A stretch of DNA of 64,000 bases from Lindgomyces ingoldianus (lineage: Eukaryota > Ascomycota > Dothideomycetes > Pleosporales > Lindgomycetaceae), in contig NW_022985176.1 in NCBI RefSeq assembly GCF_010093535.1, positions 1,080,360 through 1,144,359 on the forward strand. The letters run 5' to 3'. How positions within the stretch are numbered: position 1 is the stretch's first letter; each line of letters opens with the position of its first letter. The notes beneath the pieces are model-generated. The model did not search any database. It was not told the DNA's origin and saw only the letters and a program-made list of their open reading frames with translations. Position numbers and translations under genes: made by a program. Shown here one piece after another: positions 11,501-22,227 of this stretch.

Positions 11501-14270
11501 TAAATATAAAGACTACAAGGACATGTTTAAAACACTAGAAGACTTTAGAGAACTACTACTGCACTAGCCTTAAGACTATGCTATTAATCTAATAAAAAAT
11601 TATAACCTAAAAACGCATAGGCTCTGCCCTTTAACAAGGACACAGAAAAAGGCCTTGCAGGAGTATGTTAATAAAATGCTAGCATAAGGCTATATCTAAG
11701 AAAGTCATAGCCCTATAGCTTTAGCAGTAGTTTTTGCAAAAAAGAAAGAAGGAAAGATCTAAGTCTGTTAGGACTATAGAACTCTAAATAATAACATAAT
11801 CTAAGACTAATTCCCTCTGCTAATTATACAAGATATTATAAATTAGTTAAAAGGGACATAGTACTTTATAAAGTTTAATGTACAAGACAGATTTAATAAG
11901 ATAAGAATACAGGAAGGAGATAAGTAGCTTACAGCGTTTAAGACCTTATAAGGACTCTATAAACTACTAGTAATGCTGTTTAGCTTAATAAATGCCTTAG
12001 CAACCTTCTAGCAAATTATTAATACTGCCCTTAACCCTTATCTAGATGTCTTTACTCTAGTATATTTAGATAACGTTCTTATCTACTTAAAAGATACCCT
12101 AGAAGACTATGTACAGAAGGTATAAAAAGTTTTAGAACAGCTTAGGAAGTACAGACTTTACTTATAGCTCTCTAAATGCAAGTTCTACATTATAAAAATA
12201 GAATACTTAGGATTTATAATTAATAGAGAAGAAATAAAGATTAACCTAGCTAAAATATAGAAGGTCCTTAAATAGCTAGAACCTATAATAGTTAAAGAGG
12301 TAAAAGAATTCTTAGGACTATTAGGCTATGTTAGATAGATAATTAGAGATTATTTAAAAATTACTATACTATTAATAAATGCTATAACTAAGGAGTAAGC
12401 AGTAGCAAAGTTTGTCTAGATGCTAGAAATGAACAAAGCATTTACAACGCTAAAACAGGCTATAACAGACAAACTAGTACTAAGAATGTACAATCCACAA
12501 CTAGATACAAAGATTTATACAGATGCATCCCTAGAAGCTAGCAGAGCAACGTTATACTAGAAACAAGAAGACAGAAAATGGCACCTAGTTGCGTACTATT
12601 CTGCTAAGTTCTTAGGACCTAAAGTAGGCTACAGCATACCTAACAAAGAACTAAAGGCAATATTAAATGCTATAAGAGTATAGGCCATAGAGCTACATAG
12701 AATAGCAAAGCTTTTTAATATTATAACTAACTATGCAAACTTAGTTATGTTTCTAACAGTAAAAAAACTATTACTAATGCACATAAGATAGGCAATAGAA
12801 CTTGCCTAGTTTAACTGCGTTATTAAGCATGTCCTAGGAGCATAAAATTAACAGGCTAACGCCCTTAGCTAAAGACTAGATTACTTTAATAGGGAAGAAA
12901 AAAAAACTAAGGAGTTTACACTTTTTAAAGAAACTAATAAAGGATAGATCTATAATAGACCTTAACTTATAGAAGAATTTTACATGCTTATAGCTAGCAA
13001 GTAAGAATAGAAGAACCTAATCTAAGAATATTATAAATCTCTAATGTTTAGACATCTAGGGATAGGCACCCTTTAGAAGAAGCTAAAGGCTGCTATACTA
13101 TAATAAATACTAAAGGTAAAGCAACTATGCATAGAGGTGCTTAAAGAATGCAATATCTGTAATAAGAATAATCTAAGAAGGTATAAGGCCTATAAATACC
13201 TCTAACTAATTAAAGCACTAAAATTACTATAGATAATAATTACAATAGATTTTATTATAGGATTACCTCTGTCTAAAGAACTAGGGACAGACAGGATGTG
13301 TAATATAATTATAGTAGCTCTAGATAAAACTACTAAGTATCTACATACTTAGCTCTTAGAGAAGATAATAACAGCTAAAAAATTTATTTATAAATTAGAA
13401 TAAAACATAATATTAGTGTATAGATGCCTTAAGATTATTATCTTTAATAGAGATAAGCTGTTTACTAGCAGCTTCTAGAAAGCAGTGATGTGGCACCTTA
13501 GAATAGCGTATAAACTATCTACAGCCTACTATCTGCAGACAGACAGCCAGACTAAAAGAGCAAATGCAGAAGTAGAGAGATATCTAAGAAAATACATCTC
13601 CTACACTTAAAATAATTAGGCAGAATAGCTCCTAATAGCGCAACTAGTAATTAATAACGTAGAATTAGCTATAATAAAAGAAACGCTATATAAAGCTAAT
13701 TTTAGATATAACTTGTATTTTATGCTGCACAGAAACTAACCTACAGACCTGCAGGAATTAATAGACTAGCTAACAGACCTGCGCTAGATACATAAAAAGT
13801 TAGCTATAAAAGTAAGATCTAGCAGAACAATAATAGAGAGATATGCAAATAAATTATAACAACTAGGACTAGAAATCTACTTAGGAGACTATGTTTATTT
13901 TAACATAAAAAACCTTAAGACACCTAAGCCCTTAAGGAAGCTAGCAGAAAGAAGGATAGGACTATATAAAGTCCTTTAAACCTAACAGGACAACTGCAAA
14001 CTTAAGCTTCTCTTACATATAAAAATACACCTGTGGTTCTATATCTCTAGATTAGAAAAAGCGCCTAAAGGGATTCCCCTATTTATATAAGAATAGGAGG
14101 ATAAAGAAACAGAGTATAAGGTTAAGCACATTATTAGTAATTAAAGAAATTAGAAAGAATTTCTAGTAAAATAGAAAAGGTGGCTTACTAGTAAAAACAC
14201 ATAGAAGCTGGCTAAGAATCTAAGGAATGTGCAGCTGTTAGTACAGGAGTACCTCTAGGCTCTTTTAAAA
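8560..14270 (+). pseudogene. Decayed gag-pol of copy B
   Basis: Frames must be pieced together across stops. A CCHC-type knuckle remnant (C..N....K.CP) lies near 9,748-9,785. A protease-like ALIDS..TF stretch is near 10,935-10,970. Reverse transcriptase reads VYLDNVLIY at 12,060-12,086, with the second Asp of YxDD changed to Asn. RNase H reads IYTDAS near 12,510-12,530. The integrase zinc region keeps HLGI and CNIC (about 13,040-13,160), followed by the IDFI.GLP core start near 13,245. A chromodomain-like EYKVKHII...FLVK segment spans about 14,100-14,260. The chromodomain usually directs integration to marked chromatin. Nothing here can be translated. Confidence 0.85.
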
Positions 14271-14942
14271 GAAACTAGCTAGGCGACAAAGCACCTATAT
14301 TAAAAGGAGCAGCTATGTTATTACTAGATAGCAGCAGCCTTTAGAGACAAGTCCTAGCTAATAATAGTTAAGGAGGGGAATAGCTCTCTGCTTTAGCCTT
14401 AAGGGCTTCTATCTTGTCTAAGGAGGATAGATCTTTTTTTAGGTACTTTGCGTAATAAGCCTCTAGCAAATCTAGTAATTTTTAGATATAATCCTGTTTA
14501 GAATGCTCCCTATCTATTGCCCCTAGCATCTCCTCTTGCAAGCAGAGCTGTTCTTAGACCTAAGCCTGTTGCTTGTCTTACAACGCGCAGTTCTAGGCTT
14601 GTGAGGCCTTAGCCTTCTAAAGAAGTGTTTTTTACTCCTTCTTTAAATAATTCTACGCAGCATTAGAAATAAAGGCGTTGCATTTGCTGTGCTTTTTTAC
14701 ACACTTAACGCACTTGTCTAAGGACAAAGTTAACACACAGGATAACCCTAAGGACTAGCAAGCGCCACAGGGCCTTATTTTTGTCTAGTGAAGAGGATTA
14801 AAACAACAAGTAACATAAGAATAGTAGGACAAACAAGACTAATAAGCTATTTAGTATAAGATAGATAGATGTTAAGGATGCCTTTTAGCAGGCAGACGCC
14901 TACCTTATAAACAAACCCTTACTAACACAGTTGTGTAAGCAG

Positions 14943-14960
14943 AGCGGCGAGGACGCCGCT
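14943..14960. other. GC-rich hairpin beside the polypurine tract
   Basis: AGCGGCG and CGCCGCT form a perfect 7-bp stem around the loop AGGA, directly before the purine tract and 3' LTR. The identical hairpin occurs in copy A at 2,893-2,910. It is conserved while the surrounding DNA is heavily mutated. Confidence 0.7.
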
Positions 14961-14977
14961 AGGGAGAGGGGGCAGCG

Positions 14978-15572
14978 TGTTATGGTCTACAGTTGGACCA
15001 GCGTAACCCTACTAGCAGTGCTCTACAATCTAGCTAGTTTAGGGCAGGGCTTGCTTATAAACTAATTAGAGGACGCGGAGGCAGCACAGTTACCTAAGAT
15101 TATAGAAGAATGCACTGTTTAATAAGAAAACAGGCCGCGAGTTTAGGGAGCCTAAGGGAGCTTATAAGAGCCCCTCTTAGCAGGCTCTTATAAACTCCCC
15201 TTAACTCCCCTTAGCACCCTTAACATATGTATATAGTTCTTGCATTAAACAACCTTTAAAAAGTGTGTTTAATGTTTAGTTTATTTTTTACATAGACTAA
15301 GTAGCATTTAGCTTTCTAAAGAGCTGTAATACTATTTGTATATCTTGCACTATATATACCTCTAACCCTGTCTATAAGGACTGTTTGACCTGGCCACCCT
15401 ACTGCCGCATTAAGGGCAAACCACGATCTGGTCTCCCTACAACACCCTCCATTAGCCCAATAGCCTGTACGTAGGACTGTACACCCTACCGCATTGGCCC
15501 CTACCTTCCGTCCTACTTCCCCCCTAGGAATACCAACAGACCCGAGTGCTTCCCGAAGCAAGGATTGTAACA
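14978..15572 (+). repeat. 3' LTR of copy B (595 bp)
   Basis: It begins TGTTATGG and ends GGATTGTAACA, followed at once by GCCTA, the target duplication. From about 15,370 onward it is much richer in G and C than the 5' LTR at matching positions. This suggests that mutation faded toward the edge of the block. Confidence 0.93.
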
Positions 15573-16058
15573 GCCTATAGGTGTTAATAGCATTCCTAGG
15601 TTCAGAGTCCCCACGCACTCCCATATGCCTCTGAGTGGACTCCCTCCGCATTTGGACCCATTGTCTTGCCTGCGCCGTTACACTACCCTCTGTCATGCCC
15701 GCCAGGAACAACATTGACCCGCGTGCTTCCACAAAGCAAGGATTGTAACAATATATACCCTGCCCCCTGCTGTACCCCTATTCCTTTATGTATTTAGTTG
15801 CACCTCGCCCCTGTAGCTAGCTCAGTAGTTTTCTGATATCCTTTTGTACAAGGCCTATAGGTGTTAATGGCATTCCCAGGTTCCGAGTCCCCACGCACTC
15901 CCATATGCCTCTGAGTGGATTCCCACCGCATTCAGACCCATTGTCTCGCCTGTGCCGTTACAGGTTAGAGCTAATATAGGGACTCTTTAGAGAGGTTCTA
16001 GGCAACCTAAGATAGAACAATTTATAAGAATTAAGTCAGGGTCAGAGCTAATACAGGG
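15573..16058 (+). repeat. Nested older repeats right of copy B
   Basis: In order this holds: a roughly 110-bp unit (15,577-15,683) that recurs at 15,857-15,961; an LTR-end fragment (about 15,684-15,750) ending AGCAAGGATTGTAACA like the copy B LTRs; the unoccupied version of the copy B target (15,778-15,860); the second 110-bp unit; and a forward copy of repeat R (15,962-16,036). The start of another copy of R at 16,041 is cut by the solo LTR. I see no gene. The open frame on the minus strand at 15,316-15,732 lies across LTR sequence and is not a gene. Confidence 0.8.
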
Positions 16059-16242
16059 TGTCACGATCGGCATGCTCAAGCTACAAGCAAGAGGTGGTGT
16101 AACCCAACTAGATTAAACTAAGGAGCAGAGGAGCTGCTCTGCGAGTTTAAATATACATGTGTGCTCCCTGCCAAGGCGCTACTGGTCGCGCAAGCGAGGG
16201 AGCTGAGGCCGCAGAGCATGTGACGCGGTACGCGCCGTCACA
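16059..16242 (+). mobile_element. Solo-LTR-like insertion (184 bp) with CAGGG target duplication
   Basis: It starts TGTCACGATCGG and ends CGCCGTCACA, so the ends are TGTCAC/GTCACA inverted repeats with TG...CA termini. CAGGG lies on both sides (16,054-16,058 and 16,243-16,247). Removing the element and one CAGGG restores a continuous copy of repeat R. The sequence is unlike the copy B LTR and little mutated. A short non-autonomous element is the alternative. Confidence 0.82.
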
Positions 16243-16306
16243 CAGGGACCCTTTGGATAGGTTCTGGGCGACCCGAGATGGAACGATTCACGAGAATCGT
16301 TACAAA
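16243..16306 (+). repeat. Right part of repeat R, least mutated copy
   Basis: It continues the repeat interrupted at 16,058 and ends in the palindrome AACGATTCACGAGAATCGTT. Compared with the copies at 7,690-7,770 and 15,962-16,036 it keeps C and G where they have T and A, so it approximates the pre-mutation sequence. Confidence 0.78.
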
Positions 16307-17144
16307 TAGGGTCTATTAAAAAGCCTTACTTACTATACAACGTCCTTCTCCTATTTAGTAGAGTGTATAGAGCGATGTGTACAGTTACCTGAATCTTTAT
16401 AAGATTTGTGAGGGAAAAGTGGTTACTTGGCATTGCCAAGAATCCAGCAAATTTCGCACACGACAATTAAGCTTTGACAGATGCACCTCCTCCCTGCAGG
16501 TCAGCGTCTAAGCGACCCCTTTAGGACTTTTGCCCAATCTACACTGCAATCTCTAGCGCCAACAAGTCCTCTGCTTTTCCTAAGGCCGAAATCGGGTGAA
16601 CGATGCCCAAATCCCCTAATTGGGCAGGATCAGCGTCCAGCAAACAGCCTAACAAGCCTGACATCACACTCTTCAGCCTCTTTCCTCTCGTAACGGAGCT
16701 TCGGCCCGGACCGCCATAGTACGAGAACAAGGCCCATACCACCCGCCCAACCCAACTACCACCGCCATTTCCTTCATGGACCACCGACCTACCCACGATA
16801 CGTCGACCATCACTATGACCTCGAGAACCCATTTAATAATCATCTATAGCAAAAACGGAAGGAGAAAAAAAAAGTTAAAGTAGTCCAGGATATAATATTT
16901 CCTGCCCACAGGCAGCCGAGTTATAAATCCATACCAAGGCCATTCTAGTCCAGTGCTAAGAAGAGGAGAGGTTCCACCAATCCCTCACTCCATAAACCAC
17001 TTCTAAGGACTTGACGCACTCAGAATGCTTACTCTCCTCTCCTCACTTCTCCTCATCTCTTCTGCATAGTGACCCTAACTAATACCCCCAGAATGTCATC
17101 GCCCTGCAACCCCTTCACTATCACCCTCTCTTCTCACCCTAATC
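16307..17144. other. Transition from repeat block to gene region
   Basis: Base composition returns to normal here. The short open frames (for example 16,481-16,693 and the minus frame at 16,539-16,832) show no recognisable protein. The part from about 16,900 onward is probably the 3' untranslated and terminator region of the DSK2 gene that follows on the minus strand. Confidence 0.55.
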
Positions 17145-17793
17145 CTATGAATCTCCACTAAGCAAATACTCGATAGCCCCCTGTACATTCCCCCCGCTCC
17201 TCCTTAACGCTTGGACATTTCTCTCAAACTCAAAAAAACCCATCTCATTCAACTGCCTCAACTGCTGCTCATACACCTCCTCAGGCGGTCTATTATCTTG
17301 CGGCGGTGGCGTGCCAAACCCTCCCCCCGGTGCTCCAAACCCCCCACCGGGACCAAACAGCGCAGCGAAGGGATTCGGAGGAGGTGATCCTGTGACAGCC
17401 TGTGCTCCTGCGGGATTTGTAGGGAGCGGGAATGCGCCAAACGGGGAAGGTGAGGTTCCGATTTGGCCACTAGGATTCATGGAATTCATGAATTGCATCG
17501 CAGACCGCATAGCTTCAGGATTTTGCATTAGGTTGCGAGTCATTTCAGCAAGCGGGTTGGCGCCTTGTGCGCCCCCTGCTGCACCTGTGGCTGGTGGGCC
17601 GAACATGCTGGCGAAGGGGTTTGGTGGCGGTGAGGCGGGGTTTTGCGAGCCTTGTGTGTTGTCTGTTGAGCCTGTAGTTGGGGGATTTGCGTCTGTGCTG
17701 GATGAGCGGGGCGAGGTGGGTTGGTTCTGTGGAGAGAAGGGATTGGCGGCGCCGGGTCCGAATAGGGAGGTGAAGGGGTTGGCGCCCATGCTG

Positions 17794-17828
<35 letters not shown>

Positions 17829-18788
17829 GAGCAGGGCTGCGAAGGGATCCTGGGGGGTTGTAGGGCCTGTGGTGTTTGTCTGGTTTGGTGTTGTGGCTGT
17901 GCCATCCCCTGCTGCTGTTGAGTTAGGCTGAGGCGTAGTATCTGTAACTCCAGGTGCGGTAAAGCGTGAGCCCTGGCTGTTCATTGCCCGCTGCATTTGT
18001 AACTGCATGCGCATCATTTCTGGGTTGAACATCATGCGGCGCATGTCGGGGTTGCGGATCATTTCTGCTAGCATGGGATTGTTGCGAATCTATATACAGC
18101 GCGTCAGAGGCCTATGTAGTGGCCGAAGGAAAGGGGAGAAGTTGACTTACCATCGGATTTTGCGTCATCATCTCAATGACGGCGGGGTTGTTCATGGCCT
18201 CGTTCATCTGCGACAGAAACATGGGATTCTCCATCATCTGCAGCAGCTGCTCTGAGTCAGGCGGCGGGCCCATCTGCATCTTGTTAACGATTACGCTCAC
18301 CCAAGTTTCAATATTCAATCACAACTTACGCCTCCGTCTGGCCCAAACATGTCGGCGCCAGGCAGCCCATGAAACCCAGCATACCTCGCACCCGTCAGCC
18401 CAGCAAGTGGATTGTTCCCGGTCCCTGTTGCCAGATTCGTCGGCACCTGTGGGGTACTCGCGCCGGCCGTAGCTCCAGTCGAGCTCGCCGCACCCTGATT
18501 CGCAGGATTCTGCCTTGCATTGCTAGCAGCGCCCTTTACTAGATGCACAGTGTGCCCGTCCTTGATCTTGTAGCTGGCAAGCGTGTCCGGGTCTTTTAGC
18601 ACGCGGCCGCTGTATATCAGGCGCTGGCGGTCGCTGGGGATGTCTGCGTATTCGGAAGTCGCAAGCTTCGATTTGAGGTCGAGGACTGTGGATGTTGCGG
18701 TGAGAGTGATGACAAACTTCTGGTCATTGGCGGATTTCACGTTGAACGTGATCTGGGACTCCTCTGCGGCCGTGGCGTCGTCGGCCAT
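17145..18788 (-). CDS. DSK2: Ubiquilin / Dsk2-type ubiquitin shuttle protein
   Basis: Joined from 18788-18330, 18273-18151 and 18089-17145 (508 aa). An N-terminal ubiquitin-like domain (about residues 10-85, ending HTVHLVKG) is followed by methionine-rich STI1-like stretches (NPMFLSQMNEAMNNP, RNPDMRRMM), low-complexity Gly/Ala/Pro/Asn linkers, and a C-terminal UBA domain with the diagnostic MGF loop near the end. Ubiquilins bind ubiquitinated clients through UBA and the proteasome through UBL, in cytosol and nucleus. Both introns have GTAAGT donors; the CAG acceptor of intron 1 gives the family-typical GGMGPPPD junction. The start is MADDATAAEES, because the upstream Met at 18,887 adds a segment unlike the family. 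A GAGAGAGAG linker comes from a short CTCCTG microsatellite near 17,800. Function rests on domain architecture and is secure. Confidence 0.92.
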
Positions 18789-19353
18789 GGTGGGTGGTTG
18801 AGTGTAGGTATGTGCGGATCTTCGTCCGTGGGACAGGCGGCGACTGTGAGGGATGCGGACGGTTGATCGGGACTCGCCAAAGTACACAGTATAGCGTGGG
18901 TGTGATTGTTGAGGAGAAAGGCAGGGCAGGCGACCGTGCTGGGGGTGTGTGCGTGGTGTGGAGGGAGGTTTGGCCTGGGAGTGGCAGCCGTCGTTGCTGT
19001 CGTTGCTGTCTCGGCGCTTGTCTCTGTTAGCGACGTCTACGGAAGGTCACAGAAGCCCATGCCTTTCGTCATTAGCTCGTTACCCGCTGTCCGAGGCGGT
19101 GCATGTGGCTGGTGCACGACTGGAACTCCTGTGGCGCTCTGAGTGGGGAACTGTAGCTCAGGCCGAGGTATCTTGCGGCAGTGAGCAACTTCAATCCTAC
19201 GGATTCTGAGCCGTCATGAAAATCAACTTCATTTCGCGTCGATATCTCGCTCTACCTTTTATCAATCCGGGCTGACCTGCTCTCACATTCTCATTTTCAC
19301 TCTCATTTAGACCTCCCCTTCACCTTCCCCCTCTAGTTCAGATATCCACTAAG
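18789..19353. promoter_or_regulatory. Divergent promoter region between DSK2 and the oxidoreductase gene
   Basis: These 565 bases lie between two start codons that point away from each other, so they must hold both promoters. Pyrimidine-rich CT tracts occur just upstream of the plus-strand gene (about 19,250-19,335), as is common in filamentous fungi. I see no clear TATA box. Confidence 0.6.
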
Positions 19354-20503
19354 ATGAAGGCAATACAAATCAAAGAATACGTCAAAGCACGTCTCCCATC
19401 CTCATCCGCCCTCCCCCATCTAACACTCTCCTCCAGGGCCCCGAAGACCTCAAAGTAATCTCCCTGCCTGACCCCGTCCCAAATCCCTCCGAATACCTCA
19501 TCACCATCCACGCCTCCGCAACCAACTTCTTCGACCTGCTCCAAATCCGGGGCAAATACCAGCACCAGCCGGCATTCCCTTGGGTCGCTGGCTCTGAATT
19601 CTCCGGCGTCGTGCTTAGAGCCCCAACAGCTCTGCCTGGCGGCCGGGTGCCGAGGTACAAAGCAGGGGATAAGGTGTTTGGCGCAAGTCAGGGCGGATAT
19701 GCGACTAAGATCGCGTGTACGGAGGAGAGGCTACGGCCGATGCCTGAGGGGTGGAGTTTTTTTGATGCGGCCGGCTTGTTTGTTACCGGGCCCACAAGTT
19801 ATGCGGGGCTGGTTGTGAGGGCGGGGATAAAGAAGGGTGAGCTTTTGTCGCAATCATGTCGTGGACAATATGAAGTTTAGAGGGCTGGTAAGCAAAGAGC
19901 TAATCCGTTTGTACAGGCGATTGGGTCCTCGTTCACGCAGCAGCCGGCGGTGTTGGTCTTGCAGCCGTCCAAATCGCGAAAGCGTATGGAGCCACGGTAA
20001 TTGCGACGGCAGGGAACCAACACAAGATGGATGTGGCCCGCTCCTTTGGTGCAGACTTCGCAATCGACTACCGGCAAAGCGACTGGCCCGAGCAAGTCAA
20101 GAAGCTGACTCCAAAGGGACGTGGCGTGGATATCGTGTATGATCCTGTTGGACTCATCGCCCAGTCAATGAAGTGCACAGCTTGGAATGGAAGACTGCTA
20201 GTGATTGGTTTCGCTGCTGGCGACATTGAGAAAATGGCAACCAACAGGATCTTACTAAAAAATGTGAGTGTTGTTGGACTGCACTGGGGCATGTATGCTA
20301 CCATGGAACCCGGCATGGTGGATAAAGTCTGGGATGGTATCTTTGAATTGATGAGCGCCGGGAAGTATAGAGGGACCTGCTTTACCGATCAGGAATACGT
20401 TGGACTAGAAAGTGTACCAGCTGCACTCAAAGCATTAGGCGGAAGAGACAGTTGGGGAAAGGTGGTTGTGAAAGTGCCTCAGGATGGTCAAAGCAAGATT
20501 TGA
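19354..20503 (+). CDS. NADPH:quinone oxidoreductase-like enzyme (MDR superfamily)
   Basis: Joined from 19354-19386, 19437-19836 and 19917-20503 (339 aa). The fold is the zinc-independent quinone-reductase branch of the medium-chain dehydrogenases: an N-terminal GroES-like half (TNFFDLLQIRGKYQ, PGSEFSG-like), the coenzyme-binding glycine loop HAAAGGVGLAAVQIAKA straddling intron 2, and the C-terminal substrate half. It probably reduces quinones or enoyl-type carbonyls with NADPH in the cytosol or mitochondria; the true substrate is unknown. No catalytic zinc ligands are visible. Intron 1 is unusual: the conserved YVK-GPEDL junction needs a GC donor at 19,387 (GC-AG, 50 nt, with branch CTAAC). 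A GT donor at 19,381 also keeps frame but deletes VK. The neighbour is divergently transcribed DSK2, with no functional link evident. Confidence 0.9.
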
Positions 20504-22227
20504 TTGTAGAAAAATACCGAGGGTGAAACCCGCTTGAATAGATTAGACATGATATGCCCGGTGTACCATGGCTTCCTCCACAGACATTCCCCGGTGTGTC
20601 GTCTATGGTATAGTGCCAGGCGTTTCTGAGTCAAAGTAACCAACAACACAATGGAAGAGACATGGACCTCTAAATCCGGGTTTCCAAGGGTGACAGGGGC
20701 GGGAGACAACTCAAACTCTGGCTGGACCACCTGGCGAAAGCTCGATTAGACTCATATTGCAACTCTCAATGCCCCTCAAACCGAAGAGGGTGTAAATCAG
20801 TCGCTACTTCCCTCCGTCCATGCTAGCTGTGGCTCTAACCCACGGCGCGGGGTTTGTTTTCCAAGATGCCAAATCACGCTGGCATTGCCGCTAGAGTCTC
20901 TAATTAAACGGACAGTGATGCTGAGACTCGGGAGTTTGAATCTTCGCCGAAGCGGCCTTGGCTCAAACCTTGTGATTCCTCATCGTTTATAGATCTTCTT
21001 CATTTAGTCTTCTTGAATAAACCAACCGATCTAATCCTAAATCGAGGTAAAATAGGGCGGGCATTCCCCATACATTGGCTTGGTATGTCCGCTCCGACAA
21101 TCCGACCAGCCCTCCTCGATGTCCGCCTTCATAGTAGTCTCTCTGGGATAGAGGACCATGCAGCCGTCAAGGTTCAAGGATATGTGCAATACCCGCGAGA
21201 ACGGCGTCTTGAAACCAGGTTCGATTCTGTAGGGCTCGTTTCAGTTTTAAACCAGAGCAACATTTGGATAGGTGAGCGACTTCCACCAGGTTCTACTTGG
21301 TCAAGTCCGGAAACTTTGAAGAACAAACTTGATTCAGCGGGTAGTTAAGCATGCAGTATGCTATGCGATCGTAAGCTAAAGATACTGCGCTTCTAAATTA
21401 GTAGCAAACCTCATAGTGACTAGCTGTCACGGACCGGCCTCGAACTTTATTTGGAGGGAGGCTGTTCAAACTTTGTCGCCATCTGTTGCTTGGATCTTTA
21501 CTTCTTCACGCAATCTCTTCCAAGATCGGAGAGGCTGATATTATGAACATAACGCCAGACGAGCTGGCGGTGGCGGCTGGGTTGAATAAGCAATCCATGA
21601 ACTTCAAAAATGGCAATCCATCAGTATACTGCGATTACATCAACAATGGAATGCTGAGTAGGTTGAATTAGTCTTGTAGACTTCGCACTTCAAGTCCGTT
21701 GATAGTACAAACGTGATGAGATGGTGAGGCCCTGCGATTTTCTAGGTCAACCCTAGCAGGCGCTCCATGGTCCTGATGACACCGATGCAAAGGTATTGAA
21801 CAATGGCGCGGTGTCCAGTCAGCAAATGGCCTTCAAAGGGATCGTGGTGGCAGACGGTAGCCGTTGAAATCATTTCATGGTGGTGTGGGGTTAAGGGCAA
21901 GAGATATGATAAGGACTAAGCGCGGTCTGGATAAACTATACTCCGTAGTCTTGGCGTGATTCCTTTGATTGGAAAGTTCGCAACGAGCTGCCGGTAGCCA
22001 TCGTAGCTCCCCTCTTCTCTGCCAAACCTTTTTCGCATCTACCTTTACCAGTGACCCATCTATGCTGGCCCTCTCCTCACTAAAGTCCATTGTCTCTCAC
22101 TGAAAGCTGAACTTTCTTTGATCAACAGGACTCCGCGCTGTGTTGCGCTCCCTCTCCTCCTCCCCCGTCGCCATCCGCCACCTCTTTCACATCGACTTAA
22201 CTCGTCTTCGTAGAGATCCCTCCAAAC
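20504..22227. other. Intergenic region upstream of RPB2
   Basis: I see no convincing gene. Open frames of 60-111 codons (21,013-21,348; 21,486-21,671; minus 21,875-22,090) have no recognisable domain and look like chance. CT-rich DNA at about 22,125-22,200 directly before the RPB2 start is typical of a strong fungal housekeeping promoter. A GGTTCGATTCT at 21,214 looks like a tRNA B box, but no acceptor stem or A box accompanies it. Confidence 0.55.

Larger units (their letters stand above)
7874..15572 (+). mobile_element. Full-length chromodomain Ty3/gypsy LTR retrotransposon (copy B), RIP-inactivated
   Basis: The element is 7.7 kb with two 595-bp LTRs (7,874-8,468 and 14,978-15,572), and the 5-bp duplication GCCTA lies at 7,869-7,873 and 15,573-15,577. 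Between the LTRs the order is gag, CCHC knuckle, protease, reverse transcriptase, RNase H, integrase, chromodomain, which is the order of chromodomain-bearing Ty3/gypsy elements. A purine tract (14,961-14,975) precedes the 3' LTR by a few bases, but I could not recognise a tRNA primer-binding site after the 5' LTR. All frames are broken by TAA/TAG codons. The 3' half of the 3' LTR is clearly less mutated than the rest. Confidence 0.93.

Noticed and set aside
700..15300. Centromere or mitochondrial insertion as explanation of the AT-rich block
   Set aside because: Recognisable LTRs, target duplications and decayed pol domains explain it as mutated transposons.
15316..15732. 138-codon minus-strand frame
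   Set aside because: It runs across the 3' LTR and adjoining LTR fragments; open because this part is less mutated, with no protein similarity.
17311..17931. 206-codon plus-strand frame rich in Gly/Pro/Ala
   Set aside because: Antisense shadow of the low-complexity middle part of DSK2.
21214..21224. tRNA B-box-like GGTTCGATTCT
   Set aside because: No A box or pairing acceptor stem at the right distance.
21013..21348. 111-codon frame upstream of RPB2
   Set aside because: No domain, no splice partner, no conserved composition.
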